From: Spirodela intermedia
Lineage: Eukaryota > Streptophyta > Magnoliopsida > Alismatales > Araceae
Direction: 5' to 3'
NCBI GenBank assembly: GCA_902729315.2
Contig: LR746276.1
Span: forward strand, 4,508,169 to 4,572,168
Length of the DNA: 64,000 nucleotides
The position numbers and the translations under genes are program-made. Shown piece after piece: positions 1 through 10,410 of the stretch. Each line of letters opens with the position of its first letter. Position 1 is the first letter of the stretch. Below the pieces are notes generated by a model. The model did no database searches, was not told the origin of the DNA, and worked only from the letters and a program-made list of their open reading frames with translations.

Positions 1-2
1 AG

Positions 3-2795
3 GTTCTACTGATCAAATCCCATCTACCTGCAGAGAATGAGAGCGATGGGCGACTCTCGGTCGGCCGGAGAAGCTCCACCGGCACCCGTTCCAGTTCTCC
101 TTACACCTCGAGGAAGGAGAGTTCCCCGCTTAGCAGATCGTCGCCAACATATTCCTCGCCCACTCCGGCTGCCCGGAAAAGGGCCTCCCCGAGAAGGGAG
201 AAGAGAACGAGCTCTCCTTCGTTCTGTAGATCCGATACCGGGAGATCCCCTCCCGACTGGAAGATTGAAATCGCCGTGCCACCCACTCCTCCTTCCGCGG
301 TCATGGGCAAGGATGAGCCTCACAACACCCGAATGACAGCAGATGGGGTAGCCCAGGAGCAAGCTGGAAATCAAGAAAGCACGACTGGCTCCAAGTTAGA
401 CGTTAGAAAGCTCCTGTTCGAGAAGAACTCCGAGCAGAGGGTCAACAAGGTCGGGCATGTGAAGTCGGGGTCTCGGGTGGTTCCTTTCCAGGAGAAAGGA
501 GACCAGGAGCAAGCGGTGGACATTGAAGAGATAGTCGACGAAGATAAGGATGGCGATCTATCTCTCATCCGCAAGCAGCTGGTTCAGATAGAGAATCAGC
601 AGACTAGCCTACTGGATCTCGTTCAGGTAATCCTCATCCCCGTTCAGTCCCACACAGGGGTTACTTAACTTCTCTAGCACAATGTTTAATAATGGAAGAA
701 ATGGGCGTAAAATATTAAATATCTCTGGGATGAAACTGAGAAAAGAAATATCATGCCGATTGAATGCTCATTTTATCTGCTGATTTCTGCAGATGAAATC
801 TTTTCCGGTTTTGACCACCCTTTCCTCGCAGTAATCAGCCCTCAGTAGCCGGAGTTTCTGAAACGGCAAGGAGAAAGAAAAGAAACGAGAGGAAGTAGAG
901 AGGCAAAAGAGAAACTCAGGGTGGGGGGGGAGAAGCTGCAGAAAGGGAAGGCCAGAATTCTAGAAGAGGAGGAAGAACAGTAAAAGAAAAAAAAACCAGA
1001 GTTACGGTATTGAAATTTGGAACTGTTTTACTCAACCATTGAAGAGGGTCATTCGAAATATTTTCAAGAATATAACTTGATAAGACGAACCCACACCAGA
1101 ATCTAGTTGGGTCCTAGTAGAAAAATTGAAAATTCTGAAGATTATGTTCTGTTGAATTGGGTTACATTTGGGCATCTTTGTGTGTGGTCTCAAGTGAGAG
1201 GTGAGGTCATGTCCTCTTGGGTTGCAGCTTCCTCATTTTGGTCCATCACCATGCTCGTAGAGGACTATGGCGATGCACAGAGAGTAATTATGGTGATAGC
1301 ACATGGCTTACATGTGTACATAATTCCCTTTGCCAATGATATTATATGATAAGTTTCTGTCTGCGTTAGCGATTTTGAATTGGGAATTCTCATTCCTTTT
1401 TAGTACCCTCCATTCCTAAAAATTATCTTATGGCAACATTTTTTCCCCTCATGAACACCTTGGTAGTAACTTCTTCTCAGAAAAAATTTATACGTAGAAG
1501 AAAAATTCCATGTTTATGAGGTGGAAACAATAATTTTGGAAATAAAATAACACAGGGTTTTGGACTGTTGCTCATTTTCCTTCCCTCCCAATCTTCTTTA
1601 AGCCTCATAACATGGCACCCATTCCTTGAAAAGAAAATTTTCACTGGCAATCCCATATTACTGATTCTTAAATGGAAATATCGAGTTAGGCTCCAAGCGG
1701 GCTGAGGATTATTTCTTGAAAGGAGTAGTAATTTTGGAGCATAGGTCTTCCATGATTCATTCGACAATGAAAAATAAATCAGCAATACAAAAATTGTTCA
1801 AAAATTTAGCAGCCTACGTCCATTTATTTCCTCAGAGAGATGGAGTGGATAGCTGCAGCGGGGGGCATGTCTTTGCTACTCTGCCAGCAGTTCCGTCAAC
1901 CAGCAGTGCGGGTCTTACAAGAACAAGATCGGGCTCAGAAGAAGCCCAAAAGTCCAATCCGGGTCGGGCCCATTTTTTCTTTGGAGCTTCTTTCTAGGCC
2001 CAAGTCTGTTGATGAGAGCCCTTACATCCTAATTTCCTCTTGAGTGTTAGTGGGTTTCAAAATATTTGCAAAATAGCTCCTTTCCCATCATCACATTTCA
2101 AGGGCAAGATAGCTTCACAATATGCAGGGGCTTGCTTGTTCTAGAGATATGACATCTCTTGTGATTCCAATACTCTCTTTTGCTGTTTAATTCCCTCATG
2201 TCTCTCTCCTTTGCTTGTTCTAGAGGTTCATCGGAAACTCACAGAATGGCATCCGCTCCCTGGAGTCAAGGGTCCAGGGCCTGGAGATGGCCCTAGATGA
2301 GATCTCGCAGGACTTGGCTGTGTCGTCTGGGAGGCTACCCACTGCCAACCTTGGCACCCACTGTTGCAGGATCCCTGTGGCTGAGTTCCTGAGCTCCAAG
2401 TTCTGGAGGAGGACCGAGAACAGATACTCCTCTCAGCTCCTTGGCTCCACCAGCAAGGATGGCCCAGATCCTGGAAAATGGGAGAAGCAGGGATCAAAGT
2501 CAAATGCTGGAACCCCGGTCATCCCCTCAGTAGAGGCCAACTCCAGTTCCATGGGGAGCTCGAAAGTCTCTTCGCACAGATTGGTGAAGGGTCAACCGGC
2601 TAGAGACTACAGCTTGAGTGATGAGACCTCGACGAAGACCAGTGTGGTTGATGGGATTAGCAGGTGAGTCAACGATTCGCTCTTTTGTTTCCAAACGGAA
2701 CCGTGTGATTATTCCTTTCATAGTAAAGATTAAAACCGTCTGACTCGAATTGGTTCGATTCTCTGAACAGGAATCCCCCGAAAAAATGGGACTGA
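3..2795 (+). CDS. TOR1L: TORTIFOLIA1/SPIRAL2-like microtubule-associated protein, 3' part (5' end outside window)
   Basis: Exons seen: 3-626 (open to the left edge), 2224-2663 and 2771-2795. The phases join cleanly (CAG/gtaatc, ttctag/AGG, AGCAG/gtgagt, aacag/G). The family binds cortical microtubules and controls organ twisting and cell expansion. The N-terminal HEAT/TOG repeats must lie to the left. What is visible is a Ser/Arg/Pro-rich linker, then a coiled-coil helix starting SLIRKQLVQIENQQ that continues across intron 1 into NGIRSLESRVQGLEMALDEI and a DLAVSSGR motif, then FLSSKFWRRTE. These match TOR1-like 3/4 proteins as I remember them. Exon 3 adds RNPPKKWD and stops at once. Relatives continue well beyond this WD with a helical C-terminal domain, and no downstream splice donor rescues it here. 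The gene may therefore be C-terminally truncated, or the stop may be a sequencing error. Confidence 0.82.
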
Positions 2796-3443
2796 TTCAC
2801 TCCAATTCGTTCTTCAGATCTCTGAAGTGTCATGAGAAAAACCTGTTCATAGACGGCTGAAACTGCGCCTTAATTATCAAAATAAAATGCAAATTTTACT
2901 AATTATTTTTTAAAAAATTGCAAATTGCTTATTCAGATTACAAATCCCGTTATTTTTGAGTTGCTTGGCTCGCAGCTCGTGCTATTTCTTATTGTTCATC
3001 GGATCTTCATAGGTGAACGGACAGAAGGCGATGTTAGGTGCTACCCGATTCGGCTGGAGCTGGCTGGACGCGGATTAGCTGAACGAAGACAGGCCTTCCC
3101 ATCTGAGTGCACTCTTTGAAGAATTATTACCAGTATTTATAGTACCAGAGTCTCGAGAAAGGAGGAGTGGCTGGGGGTCTGCGATGGTTCGTGAGCCTTG
3201 AATTCATCTGCCCTTGTTCTCAATCCCTCTGCTCTATATTGTACCCGCTGTAGTTTGTTGGTGACTCGTCATCAAGACAGGATGGGCTTCAATGATGTGC
3301 TTAGAAGAAGCAAGGCAGGCGATTTAAGGGGAATGGAGCATCACTATCTATGCAATGAGAACACAGTAGTATATCATGTACATCAGTTTACTTTTAGGTG
3401 AAGAAGTGAATAAAAGAGGGCGTGTTTCTACTTCAACATAGTT

Positions 3444-3445
<2 letters not shown>

Positions 3446-3494
<49 letters not shown>
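3446..3494. repeat. (CT)n microsatellite
   Basis: About 24 uninterrupted CT units, roughly 650 bp downstream of the TOR1L stop. Confidence 0.97.
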
Positions 3495-3496
<2 letters not shown>

Positions 3497-4353
3497 GTTT
3501 GTTTACATTGTGTGCCTACTTAAAATGAGTAAAGTTAGTTTTAAATCCCCATAAAATCATTTTTTTGACCACGAAATAAAGCATTAGAATTCGAGATAGA
3601 AGAAAACAAGAACCTTTTGTCAGCGCATTGACCTCTTGCCCACCTCAAGTCATAATTTTCTCTGGGTTACGCTAAGGCACTCGCTCATCCATTGACTTTT
3701 TTTTTATAATGACGAAAAAAAATAGCCTTTCACCTATTTTGCATTTCCCTTGTAATCTTATGGGTATTTTTGCATGGACATGCAGGCCTTCTCCTGTCTC
3801 CTAAATTCGTATATCTATGTTTCCTTATCAGGAACATTATGGAAGGAGCTGTATTGGCTTAATTATCTTTGTTATATTTTTGACAAAGTTTATGAAGAAA
3901 TAAACCAGAAGCTAACATTTTGGCCCATTCACTCACATAATTTTTTGCTATATATGCGAATAAACGCAGCAGCCGTGCAGCCCTTTTTTCTTTTTTTTTT
4001 TTTGCTATCTTGTGAACTTCTTTGCAAGCTGAACAGGTCGTAGCTTGAAGGGGCGACATGGATAGTATGAAAAAAAAATCGCCTCTGAAGGACTTTCGAA
4101 ATTATATTTATTTTATATTCTTTGAAATATAAAAAATATTTGGTCTAATTAACTCTAAAAAGTTGATCTGTTAAAACCCAAGAGGCGGTCAACAGGCTGG
4201 GCTGGGTGCAGGCCTTCCCTGAGGCCCTACACCCCCGTTCAGCCTGGACCCAGGTAAAGACTTGAGAACCCAGTTCCAGGCTGGACCCTTATGAAATCTG
4301 GCCGCGGCTCACGCTTTATGTTAGGGCATATAGTCCAAAATTTTAAAGTGTAT

Positions 4354-4360
4354 AGAGAGC

Positions 4361-4404
<44 letters not shown>

Positions 4405-4491
4405 AGAGAGAGAGAGAGATGGAGAGAGAGGGAGAAGAGAGATGGAGAGAGAGAGAGATGGACAGACAGACAGAAGAGAGAGAGAGAGATG

Positions 4492-4537
<46 letters not shown>

Positions 4538-4552
4538 TGGAGAGAGAGAGAG
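4354..4552. repeat. Compound (GA)n/(GACA)n low-complexity block
   Basis: About 200 bp of almost pure purine on the plus strand. GA runs are interrupted by GACA tracts near 4380-4402 and 4460-4472 and by recurring GATGGAGAGAGAG-like units. The unit pattern recurs about every 60-80 bp, which suggests segmental duplication inside the array. Confidence 0.95.
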
Positions 4553-5001
4553 GATTCTCTGGCAAATAGCACGAAGCTTCCAAGATTGTGGGCTGGACAG
4601 CAACAAAGGCAACTCCAGCAGGTCGTTTTGGGGTCTGACGGGGCTGAGCATAAAATTATTATGACCCAGATTATCATTTCTATGGCCAAAAGATATTTGA
4701 CAGTTTTAGCCATATTTTGTGGTTTTGCATGAAGTAGAGACGTATGTTGCATCTCTGGTTGTTGTTCATCCTTGGGATCGGTTGGAAAGCGCAATCTCAC
4801 CAAGATCAAAGGACGAGTAGGTGGTTTGGAAGAGAGGGAAAGGTTCATCCTGGACGATAATTATATGGATAAAACCTCTTCGACCTCTTTGGAACATGAA
4901 GAAGATGGGTCACCTGCCGATTGTTTACCCTCCTCGTCAACTGCTGTACTCAAGCGTATGAACAGATATTAGAAACGGTCTGAATTTCTCAGGGGGTTTG
5001 G

Positions 5002-5046
5002 GGAGAGAGAGAGAGAGATAGGGATAGAGATAGCTAGATAGATATG

Positions 5047-5121
<75 letters not shown>

Positions 5122-5122
5122 G
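5002..5122. repeat. Compound (GA)n-(GATA)n-(GA)n microsatellite
   Basis: A GA run is followed by roughly thirteen consecutive GATA units (about 5048-5100) and then a second GA run. Confidence 0.96.
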
Positions 5123-5358
5123 TCAAGGAGAAAAGTCCGTCCAGGTTGAGGAGATTCAGGTGAATTTCTCACGACATGAGAAACAAAGTCAACCTTGGTG
5201 ATTTCATGTTGCACGCTGAGCATCGCTCGTGGAAAACTCGTACGGATTATCAGGCGATCTGGGTTAGCGTCAAGTGTAGGTTAGCCGAGTTATTGAGCAG
5301 TGATCGTGATTCTAGAGCCGAGTTACCCGAGTCAAGCCATCTTCGGAACCATGTATAT

Positions 5359-5383
5359 CTCTCTCTCTCTCTCTCTCTCTCTC
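5359..5383. repeat. (CT)n microsatellite
   Basis: About 12 CT units in the spacer upstream of the formin gene. Confidence 0.95.
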
Positions 5384-5927
5384 GTTCGTTCGAGCACAGG
5401 GGGGCCAGACACGTTTGCATCATATTCGGCCCCACGTGCGGCGCCTATGTCTCATCCCTGGTCAACGCGTTTTGTGTATACCGGGTCGCCCTTTTCCAGC
5501 CGTGGAGCCGGTCAAACCCCCAACCGAGCCGCCAAGTGGGTTCAAGCGCTACCTTTGGGCAGGTAAGATGGACCCGTTCCGCTCGACCCACCGCCTCCAT
5601 CTTATCGAACGACCACAGAGAGCCCATTGGGTTGACTTTTGTTGAATACCGTCCTTAATTCCCGGGACATTCCCACTGGCGGGGTTTTATGCTAAACCCT
5701 CTTTCTGACATATGTGGGAAATATACCCTCATTGGTTTGCAGCTCACCCAATAAGAAGCAGCGATGAAGATTTATGTACAATAATAGATCCACCGAGGGC
5801 TGTTTCAATGCGAGACAATATTATATATCGACGTTGACGGCGGCTGCAATTGAGCCACCACCAACCGCGGCACCGTCTACCGCACCGCGTTTACTGTCGA
5901 GCTGGATCTGGAAATACCATAAATAGC

Positions 5928-5934
5928 TATAAAA
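5928..5934 (+). promoter_or_regulatory. Candidate TATA box of the formin gene
   Basis: TATAAAA about 300 bp upstream of the formin start. A start site about 30 bp downstream would give a leader of roughly 270 nt with a short CT-rich tract at 6179-6190. This is inference from sequence only; other AT-rich boxes exist. Confidence 0.3.
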
Positions 5935-6231
5935 CTTCTTTGAACTCCCCTGATGGGTATGAGGGTATAATGGGTAAATTCACTCCACACGGAGACCCGC
6001 GGAATCCTTTGGAGGCTAATAACCCTCCGCCCTTGAAGCTGTCAGCAGACGGAAACCCAGAGAAGACGTCGGAAATCCGATGAAGGAAGGAAGCTCGTTT
6101 GAAGAAATCGTCGGGAAAGGTTCGCCACAGGAGGAAACAAAGGGCGACCATCACAGGGAAACCGATCGAACCCCTTTGTGTCTCTCTCTCTACCGCGCTC
6201 TGGTGTAATCGGCAGAGATTCTTCGTCCTCC

Positions 6232-9075
6232 ATGGCCGCTCTCCTCCGGCAATGGCCGCTGCTTGTCCTTGCCCTCGTCTTGCTGTGTTCCATGGCGGCG
6301 AGCTCCGCTTCTCCGCAGCCTTCGGAGCAAAGGAGGTGGCTTCTCCAGACCAGCAACCCGGGGGTGAGAAACGTGGAGGTCTTCTTTCCCTCAAACTCGG
6401 TTCCAGCCTTCACCTACGCCCCGCCGCCGCCATCGCCGCCGCCGCCGCCGGTGAGTCCCTCGGTACCGTCGGCTCCGGCGGCAGCACCGGATGCTCCGCC
6501 GTCGAAGCCGTCTAGAGTAACGGTCACCAAGGCCGTCGTCGCCACCGCCGCCAGCACCTTCGTTGTGTCCGGTCTTCTGTTCTTCGCTGCCTTTCGTTAC
6601 ACCTTCAAGCACAAGAAGATCGAGAGCTATAGTCAGGGAGGGGCCAAGCACCGGCGCGATGGCGGCGGCGCCGCCACAAATCCCTACAGCGTTGCCGCCA
6701 ACCCTTATAGGCCGAGCCCCGTCGCCGGTCCCCTCAAGGCGGTGGTCGTTGACGAGAACAGGCTCGATGTTCTCTATTGGCGGGATGGGAATGACGGAAG
6801 GAGGCGGTGCAGCCACTGCAAGCAGGCGATTGGTGGCCATGGAGATGCCGGCACCAGAGGCGGCGGCGGCGGAGGCGGCGGAGGAAGCGGAGGAGCCCCC
6901 CGCCGGCACCAGGCGGCGCAGCTGCCCAAGCCTGAGGATGGTCGGAGCCGGAAAGGCCAGCACCAGACGGCTCCGCTGTTGAAGAACGATTCTTTGAGCA
7001 CGTCGGATCGGATAAAAGAGGTTATTTCGATCGTTTCTGCAGGTTCCGATGGGTCTGAATCGATCACGCTGGCCACCGTTGTTGCCAACCCGAGGAAGGC
7101 GGAGACGTCGCCACAGTTGCCTCTACCACCAGGAAGATGGGAACCCATGTCAAAGACTCCATCTCCAGCCTCGACATCGCCCCCGTCACCTAAAAGGCCG
7201 GGAGAGGTGCCACATTCTTCTTCTTCTTCTCCTCAGACTGTGCAGCGTCTGAGCGCCATGGCAGCGGCGGCGCCACCTCAATCGTCCAAGCCGCCGAGTG
7301 CACCGCCGCCACCTCCACCGCCTAAGCCACCAGGCGCGGCGCCACCGCCGCCGCCGCCGCCGCCGCCACCAGGGGCGCGAGGAGCGGCGCCACCTCCGCC
7401 GCCGCCGCCACCTGGGAGACGAGGCGCGGCACCACCTCCGCCGCCGCCGCCGCCGCAGGGAGCGGCGAGAGGGGTGGCTCCTCCTCCTCCGCCACCTCCC
7501 CGGCCAAACTCTGTCGGAAATAAGCCGTCACCACCGCCACCGCCTGGTTTGGGGCCGAGAAAGCCCCCAGTTCCTAGATCCGGCAGCAAATCCGCTTCGG
7601 CGGCGGAAGAGAATGAGAAAGCGCAACCGAAGCTGAAGCCGCTGCACTGGGACAAGGTCACGACGGTGAACACCGATCACTCCATGGTCTGGGATAAGAT
7701 CCACGGCGGCTCCTTCAGGTTCGACGACGATCTCATGGAAGCCCTCTTCGGCTATGTCGCCACCAACCGCAAATCCCCCCGGGGCAGCCCCACCTCGTCT
7801 TCGACAAACCCCTTCAAGGCCATCGCCTCCGGCGCCGGCGGCCCCTCGGGTCAGATCTGCCTCCTCGACTCCCGAAAGTCGCAGAACATCGCCATCGTTC
7901 TGCGCTCCCTTGCCGTCAGCAGGCCGGAGATCCTCGACTCCCTGCTCGAGGGCCGCGGCCTCAGCGCTGACACCCTCGAGAAGCTCTCCAAGCTGGTGCC
8001 GACCAAGGAGGAGGAGGCCATCATCCTCGGCTTCTCCGGCAACCCTTCCTCCCTCGCCGACGCCGAGTCCTTCCTCTTCCACCTCCTGCGCGCCATCCCC
8101 TCCGCCTTCGCCCGCATCGACGCCATGCTCTTCCAGATCAACTACGAGCCGGAGGTGCTCCACCTCAGGGAATCGCTCCATGCTCTGGAGGCCGCCTGCG
8201 GGGAGATGCGGAAGCAGGGTCTCTTCATGAGGATGCTCGAGGCGGTGCTCAAGGCCGGCAATCGCATGAACGCCGGCACGGCGAGGGGAAACGCCCAGGC
8301 CTTCAATCTTTCTTCCCTCCGCAAGCTCTCCGACGTGAAGAGTACCGACGGGAAGACCACCCTCCTCCACTTCGTCGTGGAATCCGTCGTCCGCAGCGAG
8401 GGTAAGCGCTGCGTGGTCAACCGCAACCACAGCTTCGGCCGCACCATGAGCCGCTCTACCTCCACCGTGTCCTCCGCCGGCGGCGGCCCCGCGAGGAGGG
8501 AGGAGAAGGAGGCGGAGTACCTGACGCTGGGGCTCCCCGTCGTGGGGGGGCTGAGCATGGAGTACGCCAACGTGAAGAAGGCGGCGGGGATAGAGGTCGA
8601 GGGGCTGATGAGCGCATGCACATCCCTCAATGCGCGCGTGGAGAAGTTGAGGCGGGTGCTGGCCTCGTGCGGCGACGGCGGCGGCGGGTTCGTGAAGGAG
8701 TTGGGGGCCTTCCTGGAGAGGGCGGAGGCGGAGCTGAAAATCCTCTCGGCGGAGCAAAGTAGGGTGATGGAGATGGTGAAGGAGACGACGGAGTACTACA
8801 TGGTGGGCTATTCGCAGGACAGGACGGCCCACCCTCTGCAGCTCTTTATCATCGTCAAGGATTTCCTCGGAATGGTCGACCAGGCCTGCGTGGAGATCGC
8901 GAGGAACCTGCAGCAGAAGAAGCGGAAGCCGCCGAGCAGCGGCAGCGGGGGAGAGCCCCCGGCACGGGAGAAGAAGCCGGTGACGATGTTCCCCAATCTG
9001 CCGGCGCGTTTCATGTCGGAGAGCTCGAGGTCGTCGATGTCGGAGAGCAGCAGCGACTCGGAGGATGACTTCTGA
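6232..9075 (+). CDS. FH8-like: Class I formin-like protein (AtFH4/AtFH8 group)
   Basis: 947 residues in one uninterrupted frame. It nucleates and caps actin filaments at the plasma membrane or cell-wall interface. Residues 1-26 form a signal peptide (hydrophobic LLVLALVLLCSM, then small residues). A proline-rich extracellular stretch follows near residues 64-75, then one transmembrane helix at about 98-122 ending in basic residues. The FH1 region has polyproline runs at about 350-445. FH2 starts at residue 467 with KLKPLHWDK and contains GNRMNAGT and DGKTTLLHFVVE near 680-720, ending near 895. The tail is acidic and serine-rich (SSDSEDDF). I chose the ATG at 6232 because it gives a clean signal peptide; the frame runs 54 bp further upstream. 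The Ser/His insert after RSEGKRC and the short C-tail resemble AtFH8. GC content is high throughout. Confidence 0.96.
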   Translation: MAALLRQWPLLVLALVLLCSMAASSASPQPSEQRRWLLQTSNPGVRNVEVFFPSNSVPAFTYAPPPPSPPPPPVSPSVPSAPAAAPDAPPSKPSRVTVTKAVVATAASTFVVSGLLFFAAFRYTFKHKKIESYSQGGAKHRRDGGGAATNPYSVAANPYRPSPVAGPLKAVVVDENRLDVLYWRDGNDGRRRCSHCKQAIGGHGDAGTRGGGGGGGGGSGGAPRRHQAAQLPKPEDGRSRKGQHQTAPLLKNDSLSTSDRIKEVISIVSAGSDGSESITLATVVANPRKAETSPQLPLPPGRWEPMSKTPSPASTSPPSPKRPGEVPHSSSSSPQTVQRLSAMAAAAPPQSSKPPSAPPPPPPPKPPGAAPPPPPPPPPPGARGAAPPPPPPPPGRRGAAPPPPPPPPQGAARGVAPPPPPPPRPNSVGNKPSPPPPPGLGPRKPPVPRSGSKSASAAEENEKAQPKLKPLHWDKVTTVNTDHSMVWDKIHGGSFRFDDDLMEALFGYVATNRKSPRGSPTSSSTNPFKAIASGAGGPSGQICLLDSRKSQNIAIVLRSLAVSRPEILDSLLEGRGLSADTLEKLSKLVPTKEEEAIILGFSGNPSSLADAESFLFHLLRAIPSAFARIDAMLFQINYEPEVLHLRESLHALEAACGEMRKQGLFMRMLEAVLKAGNRMNAGTARGNAQAFNLSSLRKLSDVKSTDGKTTLLHFVVESVVRSEGKRCVVNRNHSFGRTMSRSTSTVSSAGGGPARREEKEAEYLTLGLPVVGGLSMEYANVKKAAGIEVEGLMSACTSLNARVEKLRRVLASCGDGGGGFVKELGAFLERAEAELKILSAEQSRVMEMVKETTEYYMVGYSQDRTAHPLQLFIIVKDFLGMVDQACVEIARNLQQKKRKPPSSGSGGEPPAREKKPVTMFPNLPARFMSESSRSSMSESSSDSEDDF

Positions 9076-9211
9076 ATGGAGCTGGAGGATTTCTCTGTAC
9101 AGTTTACACACCCAAGAAGTTCATAGAAGAGTGAGAAGAACAACGACGCCAGAAACATGTACCTTGGATTCATTCTTTCTTATTTCATCCAATTCCAACT
9201 TCTGTTTGCAT

Positions 9212-9239
9212 GAGAGAGAGAGAGAGAGAGAGAGAGAGA
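9212..9239. repeat. (GA)n microsatellite in the formin 3' region
   Basis: About 14 GA units, 137 bp after the formin stop, probably in its 3' UTR. Confidence 0.95.
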
Positions 9240-9813
9240 CGCAATTGTTGATATCCCACTCATTCATTCTACATCGGTCCAAACTCAGTCAACCCCAATG
9301 ATCGAGCATTGCGTAGAGAGCGGGGCAACCGCGAAAAGACCCTTCGAGGAAAAGGAGCGTCAAGGTGTCTTTGAAGATACCACCCGTTCCTAAAAAGTCA
9401 ATGCTCGAGTAATTGCTGGAATAGATATTAATTGTAGTTAAAAGAGGATTTGATTTTGTCGGGTTGGTCAACGGAATCCAAGGGAAGGTTCAAACCGTTG
9501 CTAAAGTTGGATGTCTCATGTGGGCAGAGGCGGCCCAGTCAACGCGCCTTACCACGTGCGGAGCCTAGAAAAGGCCGAAAGCGTCTCTGAGTGCAGAAGA
9601 AGATATCTTTTTATCAAAGGACGGGTGAGCCTACGCGTCGAGAGGAGCCCAGGCGTAGTCATTTAGGCTGGTGAGAATTCACGACTGTACGCAAGAGAGA
9701 TTCAAAGCTATGCAACCTGCTGGGCACTTTCTTCAGCTAATATTATTCCTATTTCAGGTAGGGTGGGTGTGTAAAACTGAAGATCACCATCCGTCGCCGT
9801 CCCGACTTCAATA

Positions 9814-9815
<2 letters not shown>

Positions 9816-9844
<29 letters not shown>
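9816..9844. repeat. (CT)n microsatellite
   Basis: About 14 CT units. Confidence 0.95.
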
Positions 9845-9847
<3 letters not shown>

Positions 9848-10134
9848 CTATTCGTTTCATGAAATATAGCAATAGTAATCCACCAAATTTCATGAAAACC
9901 ACGAAATTAAGCAGGAGTAGAACCCAGAGGAGCCGGACGATGGCATGACATTGAACTGCGGCTGCAGGTAACATCTTGGATCTGATCATGCTAACAGTAA
10001 TGCACCGGATCCTAACAAAACCTCAAAGTGAAGCATGATTTGATAAGATAGATAAATGACCTCAAATAACATGAAACTGAAAGGCGATTGCATTAGGTGA
10101 TACTAGAAATAACGCATGAAAATACTTGGAAAAG

Positions 10135-10174
<40 letters not shown>
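10135..10174. repeat. (ATT)n microsatellite
   Basis: About 13 ATT units, 240 bp beyond the DEL stop codon. Confidence 0.95.
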
Positions 10175-10176
<2 letters not shown>

Positions 10177-10410
10177 AGTGAGCTATTTTGTGATGGAGTG
10201 ATTAGGGTAGTCACTTAAATCAACCTTTTTTCTACAAAAGTAATCTTCTATGTAATTACTAATAATAATAAGTTAGTTATTTCATTACGAGAGATTGATA
10301 AATAAAGTTTATGAATATAAATAAACCATAGGCCATAATATGAACTGAACATATGGTAACTATGTAAACGTTCATAGCATAAATGTTCATTTCATTTAGT
10401 CATCTGCAGT

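Larger units (their letters stand above)
2796..6231. other. Intergenic spacer, microsatellite-rich
   Basis: I see no convincing coding exon between the TOR1L stop and the formin start. The stretch holds four simple-repeat blocks, listed separately. Short open frames here are made of repeat sequence or lack family similarity. One frame ending at 3119 has a plausible acceptor at 3012 but cannot be joined in phase to TOR1L exon 2. A possible formin promoter lies near 5928. Confidence 0.6.
9076..10410. other. Convergent intergenic region between formin and DEL
   Basis: No coding exon is supported. It contains the 3' ends of the two converging genes and three microsatellites, listed separately. 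The rest shows nothing recognisable. Confidence 0.6.

Noticed and set aside
2925-3119. Additional TOR1L exon ending at 3119
   Set aside because: Using the acceptor at 3012 puts exon 2 (phase 2) straight into a TGA stop; the peptide also matches no TOR1-like block I know.
4239-4848. Ser/Leu- or Arg/Glu-rich open frames over the GA array
   Set aside because: They are translations of simple repeats.
7278-9111. Long minus-strand open frames opposite the formin gene
   Set aside because: They are shadows created by the GC-rich coding strand, low in complexity and without recognisable domains.
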